NCBI RefSeq assembly: GCF_022008395.1
Contig: NZ_JAIRBB010000008.1
Coordinates: 50,094 to 114,093, forward strand
Direction: 5' to 3'
Length of the DNA stretch: 64,000 bases
Source: Aequorivita xiaoshiensis
GTDB taxonomy: Bacteria; Bacteroidota; Bacteroidia; Flavobacteriales; Flavobacteriaceae
Shown here: piece after piece, positions 8,200 to 17,604 of the stretch
How the letters are laid out: the number at the start of each line of letters is the position of its first letter
Position numbering within the stretch: position 1 is the first letter of the stretch
The notes under the pieces: generated by a model
The model's database searches: none
Told to the model about the DNA's origin: nothing
What the model saw: the letters and a program-made list of their open reading frames with translations, nothing else
Translations under genes and position numbers: made by a program

Positions 8200-9464
8200 T
8201 GAAGGCTGTCCTAGAATCAGGAAGTTTTCACACTCGCGGCATACAGACGAGTAATAATTCTGTTGAAATTAATATTAGTGGCTCTAAAAGCGAATCGAAT
8301 AGATTGTTGATTCTTCAAGCGCAGTTTCCTAATATTTCAATTGAAAATCTCTCAGATAGTGACGATACTGAGGTGCTTAAAAAAGGACTTCAAGTTGCTA
8401 ATGGAGAAGTAGATGTACATCATGCAGGTACGGCAATGAGATTTCTTACAGCTTATTTTGCTGTAAAAGAAGCTGCCGAAATCACACTCACCGGAAGTAA
8501 GCGAATGCAAGAACGCCCTATAGCAATTCTTGTAGATGCGCTTAGAAGCATAGGGGCTGAGATAGAATATCTTAAAAATGATGGTTTTCCTCCTTTAAAG
8601 ATAAAGGGAAGAAATCTTCAGAAAACCAATGTGTCAATTCAATCTAACGTTAGCAGTCAGTATATATCGGCATTAATGCTGGTGGCGCCCATGCTTCAAA
8701 ATGGATTGAATGTTACATTAGAAGGAAAAACCACTTCACTTCCTTATATAGAAATGACACTTTCATTGTTGACGAGAATAGGTGTAAAGGCCCAATTCAA
8801 CAAAAATGAAATAACTATTTCTTCAACAAAAAACATTCAAGATATATCTCTAGTTGTAGAATCTGATTGGAGCTCTGCTTCATATTTTTATAGCTTAGTT
8901 GCACTTTCGGGGGTAAATGCTACAAATAAGATAGTTTTAAAGAGTTATATACAAGGTAGTATACAAGGCGATGCAGCTTTGGATGAAATTTATCGCGCAT
9001 TGGGCGTTAAAACCGTATTTAATGATGTAGAGAAATCTATAACAATTTCGAAAATTGAAACTCGATTACAAGATTGTTTAAGCCTCGATTTATCAAACAC
9101 CCCAGATTTAGCTCAAACAATTTCGGTAAGCTGTTTTGGATTGGGAATTGCTTGTAAACTAACAGGACTACACACCTTAAAAATCAAAGAAACAGATAGA
9201 CTTTTTGCCTTAAAAACTGAGCTAGAAAAGTTAGGTGCAACAGTAGAAGTAGATGAAAACTCATTAACTCTAAAGCGTGCTACTTCAATAAAAACGAATG
9301 CTGTAATAGAAACCTATCAAGACCATAGAATGGCGATGGCATTTGCACCATTATTTTTGAAGACTAATCTCACAATTAATAATGCAGAGGTTGTATCAAA
9401 ATCTTACCCAAATTTTTGGAATGACTTACAAAAATTTGGAATTGATTTAGCTTTAATTCCATAA
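8199..9464 (+). CDS. aroA: 5-enolpyruvylshikimate-3-phosphate synthase
   Basis: This enzyme transfers enolpyruvyl from PEP to shikimate 3-phosphate, the sixth shikimate step, feeding the chorismate used by the trp operon and by the chorismate mutase. Visible marks are the N-terminal GSKSESNRLLIL (PEP/S3P-binding lysine), GTAMRFLTAYF, SSQYISALM, and the C-terminal KETDRL and DHRMAMAFAP. Its 421 residues are typical. It is the last gene of the run from the DAHP synthase and overlaps the preceding small gene by one base. Confidence 0.94.
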   Translation: MKAVLESGSFHTRGIQTSNNSVEINISGSKSESNRLLILQAQFPNISIENLSDSDDTEVLKKGLQVANGEVDVHHAGTAMRFLTAYFAVKEAAEITLTGSKRMQERPIAILVDALRSIGAEIEYLKNDGFPPLKIKGRNLQKTNVSIQSNVSSQYISALMLVAPMLQNGLNVTLEGKTTSLPYIEMTLSLLTRIGVKAQFNKNEITISSTKNIQDISLVVESDWSSASYFYSLVALSGVNATNKIVLKSYIQGSIQGDAALDEIYRALGVKTVFNDVEKSITISKIETRLQDCLSLDLSNTPDLAQTISVSCFGLGIACKLTGLHTLKIKETDRLFALKTELEKLGATVEVDENSLTLKRATSIKTNAVIETYQDHRMAMAFAPLFLKTNLTINNAEVVSKSYPNFWNDLQKFGIDLALIP

Positions 9465-9609
9465 ATGGCATTTGAAGTTTTCTTGCTAAATAAAAATTTT
9501 AGATTTTTTGGCACCCATAATATTGGCAATCATTTAACAAATAAACCTTTTTACGGCTCTCTGCAAGCCTAGCAAACATAGGGTGTAATCAAAATAAAGT
9601 GCTAATTAC

Positions 9610-9641
9610 TTGACAACGCCTATCTTGAGGTTGTATATTTG
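9610..9641 (+). promoter_or_regulatory. Promoter of queA
   Basis: TTG at 9610-9612 and a perfect TATATTTG at 9634-9641 are separated by 21 bases, the Bacteroidota -33/-7 arrangement. Transcription would start near 9648. This rules out the ATG-like start at 9639 that lies inside the -7 box and supports a queA start further downstream. Confidence 0.8.
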
Positions 9642-9680
9642 CAACCTTTTAAAAACCTTAAGACAAGACGCATTATGGGA

Positions 9681-10730
9681 ATGAAACTATCACATTACAA
9701 TTTTGAACTTCCACCAGAATTATTAGCAGAATATCCTGCAGAAAACCGTGACGAATCTAGATTGATGGTACTCGACAGAAAAGCGAGAACTATTGAGCAT
9801 AAATTATTTAAAGATTTAATCGATTATTTTGAGGAAGACGATGTGTTAGTAACAAATAACACTAAAGTATTCCCAGCGAGATTATTCGGGAATAAAGAAA
9901 AAACAGGAGCGCGTATTGAAGTTTTTCTTCTTAGAGAATTAAATTCAGAAACGCGTCTTTGGGATGTTTTAGTAGATCCAGCTAGAAAGATTAGAATTGG
10001 AAATAAACTTTATTTCGGTGATGATGAAACTCTTGTAGCTGAAGTTATTGATAATACTACAAGTCGCGGAAGAACACTTCGTTTTCTTTTTGACGGATCT
10101 TATGAAGAATTCAGAAATAAATTAACTGAATTAGGGGAAACACCACTTCCAAAATACATAAAGAGAGACGTTGAGCCAGAAGATGCTGAGCGTTACCAAA
10201 CGATATTCGCAAAAGTTGAGGGTGCTGTTGCTGCTCCAACTGCAGGATTACACTTTTCAAAACACCTTTTAAAGCGTTTAGAAATTAAGGGTGTGAATAT
10301 GGCTGAAGTTACTTTACACGTTGGTTTAGGTACTTTTAGCTCTGTTGAAGTTGAAGACCTTTCTAAGCACAAAATGGACTCAGAAGAAATGAGTATCAGT
10401 CAAGAAACAGCAGATATAGTTAATGCAGGTCTAGAGCGTAAAAAGCGTGTTTGTGCTGTAGGTACTACTGCTATGCGAGCTTTAGAAAGTTCTGTTTCAT
10501 CAAACTTCCGCTTAAATCCATATAGTGGATGGACAAATAAGTTTATTTTCCCTCCTTATGATTTCAGTATAGCAAATGCGATGATTACGAATTTCCACAC
10601 TCCAAAATCTACTTTAATGATGATGGCTGCAGCTTTTGCTGGTCACGATTTCCTTAAAGAAGCTTATGCGGAAGCAATTAAAGAAAAATATAACTTCTAC
10701 TCTTATGGTGATGCAATGTTAATCATCTAA
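9681..10730 (+). CDS. queA: S-adenosylmethionine:tRNA ribosyltransferase-isomerase (QueA)
   Basis: QueA adds the ribosyl part of SAM to preQ1-modified tRNA, making epoxyqueuosine at wobble position 34 of GUN-anticodon tRNAs. The family sequence is clear: [19 protein letters not shown] at the N terminus, [23 protein letters not shown], and [11 protein letters not shown] chose ATG 9681 because homologues begin with MKLS; 9675 (MGMKLS) is possible. The strong promoter upstream excludes earlier starts. It forms a single-gene unit ending in a terminator. Confidence 0.94.
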   Translation: MKLSHYNFELPPELLAEYPAENRDESRLMVLDRKARTIEHKLFKDLIDYFEEDDVLVTNNTKVFPARLFGNKEKTGARIEVFLLRELNSETRLWDVLVDPARKIRIGNKLYFGDDETLVAEVIDNTTSRGRTLRFLFDGSYEEFRNKLTELGETPLPKYIKRDVEPEDAERYQTIFAKVEGAVAAPTAGLHFSKHLLKRLEIKGVNMAEVTLHVGLGTFSSVEVEDLSKHKMDSEEMSISQETADIVNAGLERKKRVCAVGTTAMRALESSVSSNFRLNPYSGWTNKFIFPPYDFSIANAMITNFHTPKSTLMMMAAAFAGHDFLKEAYAEAIKEKYNFYSYGDAMLII

Positions 10731-10750
10731 TAACTGTTTAAGATATCAGA

Positions 10751-10780
10751 AAAATCCCGACCTAAAATCGGGATTTTTTT
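10751..10780 (+). terminator. Intrinsic terminator after queA
   Basis: AAATCCCGA (10752-10760) pairs with TCGGGATTT (10768-10776) around a 7-base loop, followed by a T run. Confidence 0.88.
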
Positions 10781-10950
10781 ATTCCTAATTTTTAAATAAT
10801 ATCCTAATCCTATCACCATGATTGTGGGATATCTTGAATATTTTGCAAATAATTAAAGTTAGTATAGCGTATTTGTAAGTCTTTGGTTTTCAAATGTGGA
10901 AATAAAAAATTACCTTAGTCTCTTCTATTTAAGACTAACCGGATATTTGA

Positions 10951-12609
10951 ATGAAAAAAACTACTCTTTTCTTCATTTTATGCTTCTCCTTTCTTTACGC
11001 CTTTTCACAAGGTGATGGAGAACCGCTACCTGTTAGTTGGGGATTGAATATGGAATCCACACCCAGTATAGTCGAGTTACCTGCTATAGATTTAGAAACT
11101 ATAATTAGAGAAGACAAGTTAAACGATCAAGATAAAAGCATGCCTTGGCGATATGGTATTGAAATTCCTGTTAGATTAGATATGCAAAATAACGGTCTTT
11201 GGACTGTATTACCCAATGGAGGTAAAATATGGCAGGCAACGATTCAGTCTTCAGAAGCGGTAAATTTGAGCGTGAATTTCGATAAGTTTTATTTACCTGC
11301 AGGTTCTAGATTGCAACTTTTTAATAATGAACATACCGATATAACTTCAACGTTTACTAGTCATCAAAATCGTGATGATGGCCGGATAGGTACTTGGTTT
11401 GTTGAAGGAGATATTCTTTGGATAGAATATTACCAACCTCCAAACGTAGAAGGAGAACCAGAACTTCAATTAAGGAGTGTGATTCACGGATACAGAATGA
11501 CTGCAATAAATACTATGCTCAATAATTCTAGAGGAATAAATGAGTCTGGCGATTGTAATTACGATGTTAATTGTTCAGTTGGTAATGACTTCGATCAGAA
11601 AAAAGATTTATTAAAAAAATCTGTTGCCTTACTAAATCTTGGAAATGGATTGTTATGTTCGTCTGCATTAATCAATAACACCCGAAACGATAAAACACCT
11701 TATTTGCTTACTGCTAACCATTGTCTTGATAATAGCGACCCTTCCTTTTGGACTGTGCGTTTTAATTGGGTAAGCCCAAACCCTGTTTGTGGAACTGGAG
11801 GAGACAGTAGTGATATACAAACAAACTTTACCATAAGTGGTGCAGAATTAAAAGCCAACAATAGCTTAAGCGACTTTGCTCTTGTGAAATTATATGATGA
11901 TATTCCAAATTCTTGGGACGTTGCTTTTGCAGGTTGGGATAATTTAGATACCGACCCATTATTTGAAGTAGGGATACACCATCCTCAAGGAGATATTATG
12001 AAAGTTTGTAGAGACGATTCTGGGGCTCAAAAAATTGATGCCAACGGAACTAAAGCATGGATTATTGGAGGTGGGTCTCAAGGTTCTGGAAATGGTTGGG
12101 AAATAGGAACCACGGAAAGCGGCTCTTCAGGTTCACCATTATTTAATGAGAACGGTAAAATTATAGGTCAGCTATACGCTGGGGAATCGGCTTGTTTAGG
12201 ATTAGAAACAAATAACGGCTACGATTTATATGGTAGATTTGGTGTGTCTTGGAATTCCGGCACAACTCCTGAAACTAGATTGGTTGATTGGTTAGACCCA
12301 ATTGAATCTGGACAAACAAGTATAGAAACTCTACAAAACAATCTTAATGTACCTGATTTTGAAGATTTGGGGAAACTATTAATCTACCCAAATCCTGCCA
12401 GTACTACGTTAACAGTTTTAAACAATCGCTATCCTAATTTAAGATATCAGTTGTTTAATGTAATAGGGCAAGAAATAAACTCAGGATCATTATCGAATAC
12501 GATGAATACAATAATAGTAGATAATATATCGGAAGGTATTTATTTTCTTTACCTTGTAAACCAGGACAACAACGATTCAATGACAAAAAAGATTGTAGTT
12601 AAACACTAA
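10951..12609 (+). CDS. Secreted trypsin-like serine protease with T9SS sorting domain
   Basis: A 552-residue exported endopeptidase resembling the lysyl endopeptidase / protease I type of the S1 family. A signal peptide (to about FSQ20) precedes a propeptide-like region, then the protease domain with the probable triad His257 in TANHC, Asp308 in LSDFA and Ser393 in GSSGSP. Paired cysteines (C202/C208, C236/C258 and others) suggest disulfides. Residues 472-552 are a T9SS type A sorting domain (LLIYPNPASTTLTV at its start, ending KKIVVKH), so the enzyme should be secreted or attached to the surface by the type IX system. It is monocistronic between two terminators. Confidence 0.9.
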   Translation: MKKTTLFFILCFSFLYAFSQGDGEPLPVSWGLNMESTPSIVELPAIDLETIIREDKLNDQDKSMPWRYGIEIPVRLDMQNNGLWTVLPNGGKIWQATIQSSEAVNLSVNFDKFYLPAGSRLQLFNNEHTDITSTFTSHQNRDDGRIGTWFVEGDILWIEYYQPPNVEGEPELQLRSVIHGYRMTAINTMLNNSRGINESGDCNYDVNCSVGNDFDQKKDLLKKSVALLNLGNGLLCSSALINNTRNDKTPYLLTANHCLDNSDPSFWTVRFNWVSPNPVCGTGGDSSDIQTNFTISGAELKANNSLSDFALVKLYDDIPNSWDVAFAGWDNLDTDPLFEVGIHHPQGDIMKVCRDDSGAQKIDANGTKAWIIGGGSQGSGNGWEIGTTESGSSGSPLFNENGKIIGQLYAGESACLGLETNNGYDLYGRFGVSWNSGTTPETRLVDWLDPIESGQTSIETLQNNLNVPDFEDLGKLLIYPNPASTTLTVLNNRYPNLRYQLFNVIGQEINSGSLSNTMNTIIVDNISEGIYFLYLVNQDNNDSMTKKIVVKH

Positions 12610-12632
12610 CCTCCTCTAATTTCTATATAATC

Positions 12633-12669
12633 AAAAGCCTCTAATCCAATTTGGAAAAGAGGCTTTTTT
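12633..12669 (+). terminator. Intrinsic terminator after the secreted protease gene
   Basis: AAAAGCCTCT (12633-12642) pairs with AGAGGCTTTT (12658-12667), followed by further T residues. Confidence 0.85.
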
Positions 12670-12682
12670 GTTTTAAAAACCC

Positions 12683-12690
12683 TAATTTTG
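12683..12690 (+). promoter_or_regulatory. -7 box of rlmN, almost touching the start codon
   Basis: TAATTTTG is a perfect TAnnTTTG box whose last base is only 4 bases before the rlmN ATG. The mRNA would be leaderless or nearly so. No convincing -33 element is separable from the preceding terminator. Confidence 0.6.
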
Positions 12691-12694
12691 CAGC

Positions 12695-13735
12695 ATGACA
12701 GGACAGAAGAAAGATATACGAGCCTTATCAAAAGAAGAACTTAGAGATTTCTTTGTTAGCATTGGCGACAAAGCCTTCCGTGGGACGCAGGTTTATGAAT
12801 GGTTATGGAGTAAAGGAAGTCATAGTTTTGACGATATGACTAATCTTTCAAAAGAACTGCGAGCACATCTTAACGAGAATTTCGTTATAAATCACATTAA
12901 AGTCGATCACTTTCAAAAAAGTAGTGATGGAACTATAAAAAATGCCGTAAAGTTGTTTGACGACTTTGTGGTAGAATCTGTGTTGATACCCACTAAAAAC
13001 AGAACTACTGCTTGTGTTTCTTCGCAAGTTGGGTGCAGTTTAGATTGTTCGTTTTGTGCAACCGCTAGGTTAAAGCGAATGAGAAATCTAAACCCAGATG
13101 AAATTTACGATCAAGTGGTTACTATAGATAGAGAAAGTAGGTTGTATCATAACAAACCGCTTTCCAACATTGTTTTTATGGGAATGGGCGAACCGTTGAT
13201 GAACTATAAAAACGTGCTAGAATCAATTGAAAAGATCACTAGTGACGAAGGTTTAGGGATGTCGCCTAAGCGTATCACCGTTTCCACCTCTGGAGTACCT
13301 AAAATGATTAAAAAGCTCGCTGATGATGAAGTGAAATTCAACCTTGCTGTTTCTTTGCATTCTGCAGTTCAAGAAACTAGAGAGCAAATTATGCCATTTG
13401 CTAAAAGCTTTACCTTAGAAGACCTTAGAGAGTCGCTAGAGTATTGGTACAGTAAAACCAATCGTAAAATTACATACGAATACATTGTTTGGAAGGATAT
13501 AAATGATAAATGGGAAGATATACAGGCGCTTGTGGCTTTCTGTAAATATGTGCCGTGTAAAGTAAATATTATTGAATACAACCCGATTGACGATGGGAAT
13601 TTCCAACAAGCTTCATCAACCGTTATCGACGATTATATAGAGGCTTTAGAACACAACTATATCCCTGTTACGGTAAGACGAAGTAGAGGAAAAGATATTG
13701 ATGCTGCCTGCGGACAATTGGCGAACAAACAGTAA
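12695..13735 (+). CDS. rlmN: 23S rRNA (A2503-C2)/tRNA methyltransferase RlmN
   Basis: A radical SAM methyltransferase that makes 2-methyladenosine at A2503 of 23S rRNA and A37 of some tRNAs. The CxxxCxxC cluster motif is at C114, C118 and C121 (QVGCSLDCSFCATA), and the C-terminal resolving cysteine C339 is in DAACGQLA; the second catalytic cysteine site and the SAM-binding GMGEPLMN are also present. Its 346 residues are standard. It stands alone between terminators, with a -7 box only four bases from its ATG. Confidence 0.95.
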   Translation: MTGQKKDIRALSKEELRDFFVSIGDKAFRGTQVYEWLWSKGSHSFDDMTNLSKELRAHLNENFVINHIKVDHFQKSSDGTIKNAVKLFDDFVVESVLIPTKNRTTACVSSQVGCSLDCSFCATARLKRMRNLNPDEIYDQVVTIDRESRLYHNKPLSNIVFMGMGEPLMNYKNVLESIEKITSDEGLGMSPKRITVSTSGVPKMIKKLADDEVKFNLAVSLHSAVQETREQIMPFAKSFTLEDLRESLEYWYSKTNRKITYEYIVWKDINDKWEDIQALVAFCKYVPCKVNIIEYNPIDDGNFQQASSTVIDDYIEALEHNYIPVTVRRSRGKDIDAACGQLANKQ

Positions 13736-13738
13736 ATA

Positions 13739-13765
13739 AAAAGAGCGGCTATAGGCCGCTCTTTT
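13739..13765. terminator. Bidirectional terminator between rlmN and the decayed T9SS gene
   Basis: An 11-bp perfect stem (13739-13749 with 13755-13765, GC-rich core GAGCGGC) carries A residues on one side and T residues on the other. It can serve the two convergent genes. Confidence 0.85.
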
Positions 13766-13786
13766 CCATTTATGCTAAAATGTAAA

Positions 13787-14593
13787 TTAGTTCTTTACAA
13801 TTTTAAATGACTTGCTAGCTCCATCGATAGAAACAGTAGCGATGTAAACACCTGATTGTAATTCAGAAATGTTTACAGATTCATTAGTGTTGTTTAATTT
13901 TTGAGAAACAACTTGCTGTCCTAACATATTGTAAAGAGCAATGTTATTCATTTTAGTGCTAGATGAAAGATTTAATGCGTTATTAGCAACTCAATATTGG
14001 AATCCTTTAAATTCGTTAGTTCCTACAGCTAAAACTCCAGATACCATTACATCGTCAATAGAGATGTAATCCATATCAGTAACATCGTGATGTCTAAAAG
14101 TAACGTAGATAGTTTCACCAGTAAATTCTGAAACATCTAAAGTACGAGTGTATTGAGTTCCAGCATCATTTGGATCATCATAAACTTCAGTAAAAGTAAC
14201 GTTAGAAGCTCCTAGGTCAGTGATATCACCACTTGTACCAACTTAAACACTGTATTTTTCATTATCCCATGTTGCAGCAGCAGCTGAAACCTTCCAGCTC
14301 AATTCAACACTTCCAGAAGCAGTTGATAAGTCGATTGCTGGAGAAACGATCCAGTTGTCTGGAGTTAATGGGTTAGATTGCCAAGATCTTGAAATTAAAG
14401 AAATAGGAGTAACAGGGTTTCCATCTGAATCTGTAACTACAAAGATATCCCCCCAATTGTTTCCGTCACCATCTTCATCATAAACTTCCCAATCGGAAAC
14501 ATCTTCATCGTTAAAGTCGTCTTCAAAGAAAACAGTTTGAGCATTCATTGCAAAACCTGCAAATAATTCAGCTAAAAAAGTAATTTTTTTCAT
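13787..14593 (-). pseudogene. Secreted T9SS adhesin-like protein with two in-frame stop codons
   Basis: One uninterrupted frame of 268 codons encodes a signal peptide, an acidic DDFNDEDVSDW start, a jelly-roll 'choice-of-anchor J' type domain, and a C-terminal T9SS sorting domain (ALYNMLGQQVVSQ near the end, closing SFKIVKN). It is broken by TAA at codon 117 (14243-14245) and TGA at codon 201 (13991-13993). No frameshift is seen. The signal peptide also has a glutamate in its hydrophobic core (LAELFAG). The remaining codons are rich in GTT, ACT and GGT, as in well-expressed genes, so decay looks recent. The first 116 codons could still be translated, but without a sorting signal. Sequencing error at two sites is the alternative. 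Confidence 0.8.
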
Positions 14594-14875
14594 TGTAAAT
14601 ATTATTAGTAATAAAATTAATTTCTCCAAATGCATAGATTGATAACAGATTTTACAGGGCTTTTGGAGGTTTTAACACCACGGCTCACATCCTTATTTTT
14701 TTATTAATATTGATGTGAAATTGATTTTCTTCACATATGTTTTTTGATGTAAAACTCATTTTTTTATCAATTTAATTAAGATTTGTGTGAAATGTTAGGA
14801 GAATGAGATTTAAAAAAGCAGTGTTAAATATTGGATATATGTTTATTTATTTAAATCATTCTCGGCTGATTTCAC
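14594..14875. other. AT-rich divergent intergenic region with an inverted repeat
   Basis: No gene is seen here. ATGTGAA (14713-14719) and TTCACAT (14730-14736) form a 7-bp inverted repeat with a 10-base spacer. TGTGAAAT of this repeat (14714-14721) recurs at 14786-14793. These could be operator half-sites for either flanking gene, but nothing proves it. Confidence 0.4.
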
Positions 14876-14908
14876 TTGAAAATCATCATTCATTTTTAAC
14901 TATCTTTG
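14876..14908 (+). promoter_or_regulatory. Promoter of the polyprenyl diphosphate synthase gene
   Basis: TTG at 14876-14878, a 22-base spacer and a perfect TATCTTTG at 14901-14908. The ATG follows 7 bases after the box, so the 5' untranslated region would be very short. Confidence 0.8.
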
Positions 14909-14915
14909 AAGCTTT

Positions 14916-15893
14916 ATGAAGATAGTCTCGCGCATTAAACTACCGATTGATAAGGAAATGGAGCTTTTTGAAAAAAAGTTCTCACAATCTATGTCTTCAA
15001 AAGTTTCTCTGCTAAATCGAATTACACATTATGTAGTAAATCGCAAAGGGAAACAAATGCGACCCATGTTTGTATTCCTTATCGCGAAAATGACCGGGCA
15101 AGGTAATGTTAATGAACGCACTTATCGTGGAGCTTCTGTTATCGAACTTATACATACAGCAACCTTAGTGCACGACGATGTAGTAGACGACAGTAATCGC
15201 CGCCGTGGATTTTTCTCCATAAATGCGCTTTGGAAAAATAAAATTGCCGTACTAGTTGGGGATTACCTCCTTTCCAAAGGTTTGTTACTTTCTATTGATA
15301 ACAATGATTTCGATTTACTTAAAATTATCTCTGTCGCTGTTCGTGAAATGAGTGAAGGCGAATTACTTCAAATTGAAAAAGCACGTAAACTCGATATCAC
15401 AGAAGAAGTTTACTTTGAAATTATCCGTCAGAAAACAGCGACTTTAATCGCCGCCTGTTGTGCAATGGGTGCTCGCTCGGTTATGGCTCCGGATGATGAG
15501 GTAGAGAAAATGCGAAAATTTGGGGAACTTATAGGAACCGCGTTTCAGATAAAAGATGATTTATTCGATTACGGAAATGAACATATCGGCAAACCTACAG
15601 GGATAGATATTAAGGAACAGAAAATGACACTACCTTTAATTTACGCTCTAAATAATGCTTCACCTAAGGATAAGAAATGGCTTATCAATTCAGTAAAGAA
15701 TCACAATAAAGACAAAAAGCGCGTAAATGAAGTGATCGCTTTCGTGAAAAACAACGGTGGACTTGAATATGCGGTTACTAGAATGAAAGACTATCAGCAA
15801 GAGGCGTTGCAACTTTTAGATTCTTATCCAAACTCTCCTTATAAAGAATCCCTAGAGTTGATGGTTAATTACGTTATTGATAGAAAGAAATAG
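14916..15893 (+). CDS. Trans-polyprenyl diphosphate synthase
   Basis: A prenyltransferase that builds a long all-trans isoprenoid chain from IPP, probably the side chain of menaquinone. Both aspartate-rich motifs are present: DDVVDD at residues 87-92 (FARM) and DDLFD near residue 210 (SARM), with GKQMRPMFVF substrate-binding residues near 45-54. Its 325 residues are usual. The chain length made cannot be read reliably from the sequence. Mevalonate-pathway genes that supply precursors lie elsewhere in the window (39.4-41.7 kb). Confidence 0.9.
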   Translation: MKIVSRIKLPIDKEMELFEKKFSQSMSSKVSLLNRITHYVVNRKGKQMRPMFVFLIAKMTGQGNVNERTYRGASVIELIHTATLVHDDVVDDSNRRRGFFSINALWKNKIAVLVGDYLLSKGLLLSIDNNDFDLLKIISVAVREMSEGELLQIEKARKLDITEEVYFEIIRQKTATLIAACCAMGARSVMAPDDEVEKMRKFGELIGTAFQIKDDLFDYGNEHIGKPTGIDIKEQKMTLPLIYALNNASPKDKKWLINSVKNHNKDKKRVNEVIAFVKNNGGLEYAVTRMKDYQQEALQLLDSYPNSPYKESLELMVNYVIDRKK

Positions 15894-16147
15894 TATTCCG
15901 TATTCAGAAAACAGTAGCCTAACGATTAAACTTTCATATTTATTTTTAAATAAAATCTTTAGTCAAATTAAAGATGATTTTTTAATAATCAAGCTTCAGG
16001 CTCGACCAAATTTTTATACTAAGCTCTTTTTTTGCGCTTCTTACAGTTCGCTATTGCTGAAGTTAGAAAACTTTTTCATTCCTCAGACAACCATTTCTCA
16101 AAAACTTGCGTCTATATAAATAGAAGCCCTAGTCAGCGAAGCGTATT

Positions 16148-16714
16148 TTGAAAATTATCTCATTACATAAAAATTATTCAAAGTTAATAGCCAAAGCAGG
16201 TAATGGCGATCGCCGAGCTCAAAAAGAGCTGTATGATATGTTTGCCCTTAAAATGTTAGGCGTTTGTAGACAGTATTTAAAAAATATCGAGTTAGCAGAG
16301 GAGGTAATGCTTTCAGGTTTTTTTAAAGTCTTTACCCATTTATGTAACTATAATAATGAAGGAAGTTTTGAAGGTTGGATTCGTAGAATTATGGTAAACG
16401 AAAGTATTTCTCAACTGCGGAAAGACAAAAAATTACACTTTGTTTCTGAACAGGAAATTGATAATACAACCCAGCATTCAACTTATATCAAAACGGAGTT
16501 GGAAACTAATGAAATTCAGAAAATTATAGATAATCTTCCTGATGGCTATAAAACTGTTTTTGTGCTTTATGCAGTTGAAGGATACAAACACGGGGAAATT
16601 GCAGAGTTATTGCAAATAAGTGAGAATACATCTAAGTCACAGCTTTTTAAAGCTCGAAAAATGCTTCAAGATTTAGTGAAACAACAAAACAACTTAAGTT
16701 ATGGCGCCTTATAA
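16148..16714 (+). CDS. ECF-type RNA polymerase sigma factor (TTG start)
   Basis: A sigma-70 family protein of 188 residues: region 2 spans roughly residues 20-90 (AQKELYDMFALKMLGVCRQYL, then WIRRIMVNESISQLR) and region 4 residues 125-180 with a helix-turn-helix (HGEIAELLQISENTSKSQLFKARKML). The frame opens only at 16133 and has no ATG before residue 30; TTG at 16148 gives MKIISLHKNY, which fits family N termini. It is translated in overlap with the next gene, a single-pass membrane protein, and followed by an outer-membrane protein, a setup suggesting envelope-stress control. Confidence 0.85.
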   Translation: MKIISLHKNYSKLIAKAGNGDRRAQKELYDMFALKMLGVCRQYLKNIELAEEVMLSGFFKVFTHLCNYNNEGSFEGWIRRIMVNESISQLRKDKKLHFVSEQEIDNTTQHSTYIKTELETNEIQKIIDNLPDGYKTVFVLYAVEGYKHGEIAELLQISENTSKSQLFKARKMLQDLVKQQNNLSYGAL

Positions 16715-17480
16715 ATTAGAAGATAATATTCGTGAAAAGTTAGAATCGAGGGAGTTAAAACCTTCTGAAAAGGCTTGGGATAAGCTACAAGTAAAGCTGG
16801 ATGCAGAACAACCTCAAAAGAAAACTGTATTGTGGTATTACGTTGCGGCAAGCGTTATTGGTATCCTCATTTTAAGTTCAGTTTTCTATACTAATACAAT
16901 TGAAGTTAAAGATGAAATTGTAACAGAAAGTGTAGATGAAAAAACAATTGATAACGATTTAAAAATCATTCCGCATAGTGAAGATGCTCAAAAATATGTT
17001 TCTACACAATATATTTCTGTTGTAAACAAACTTGAAGAAAATAAGGGTAAAGAAAAATTGCAATCAAATTCAAATTCAAATTTAAAGACGTCAAGCCCAG
17101 AATCACCTCTGTCAACGGGTACTAAAAAATCTGAAATTGATAAAAAAATTGATAAAACTAAAGTTCTTGCAAATACCGAAAAGGAGAAGTCGTTGGAAGA
17201 AGAACTTATTAACGCCAAGGTAGATGAGGTAATTGCATCTGTAAAGGAATTACAGCATAACCATAACGAGGTAAGTATAATTGAAGTTGAAAATCTGCTA
17301 AATAAAGCGCGCCGTGAAATTCAAGCCCAAAAAATTCTCAACACATCTAAAGTAGATGCCACCGCCTTGCTACAGGAAGTGGAATGGGAACTAGAAAAGA
17401 GTTTCCGCGATAAAGTATTCGATGCTCTAGGCGAAGGTTTTATAAAAATTAGAACTGCGGTAATAGAAAGGAACGACTAG
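16701..17480 (+). CDS. Single-pass membrane protein, possible anti-sigma factor
   Basis: A 259-residue protein whose ATG overlaps the sigma factor gene by 14 bases. The cytoplasmic N terminus (about 42 residues) contains ...LKPSEKAWDKLQ, a motif common at the start of Bacteroidota sigma-linked membrane proteins. One transmembrane helix lies at about 44-65 (VLWYYVAASVIGILILSSVFY). The rest is Lys/Glu/Ser-rich, low in complexity and helical. No classical anti-sigma zinc motif is present. The anti-sigma role is inferred from topology and gene order only. Confidence 0.65.
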   Translation: MAPYKLEDNIREKLESRELKPSEKAWDKLQVKLDAEQPQKKTVLWYYVAASVIGILILSSVFYTNTIEVKDEIVTESVDEKTIDNDLKIIPHSEDAQKYVSTQYISVVNKLEENKGKEKLQSNSNSNLKTSSPESPLSTGTKKSEIDKKIDKTKVLANTEKEKSLEEELINAKVDEVIASVKELQHNHNEVSIIEVENLLNKARREIQAQKILNTSKVDATALLQEVEWELEKSFRDKVFDALGEGFIKIRTAVIERND

Positions 17481-17604
17481 AAAAAATTCAATATTTATTA
17501 TTCAAATTTTAAAAATTTAGCAAGCTAGATTAGAAAAATAGTGCTCAAAAACTACAAACTTCCGACTAAAAAATCATTCATCAATAATCAAAAATCGAAC
17601 AATT

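Noticed and set aside
9465..9609. Possible preQ1 riboswitch before queA
   Set aside because: The region lies upstream of the strong promoter at 9610-9641, so it would not be in the queA mRNA, and no preQ1 aptamer pattern is visible.
13991..14245. Selenocysteine or stop readthrough in the T9SS gene
   Set aside because: One of the stops is TAA, and no selenocysteine insertion hairpin or selenoprotein family fits; simple decay or error is more likely.
15877..16119. An 80-codon open frame after the polyprenyl synthase gene
   Set aside because: It overlaps the end of that gene, has no sensible composition or family resemblance, and lies in an AT-rich stretch where chance frames are common. I see no other gene in 15894-16147.
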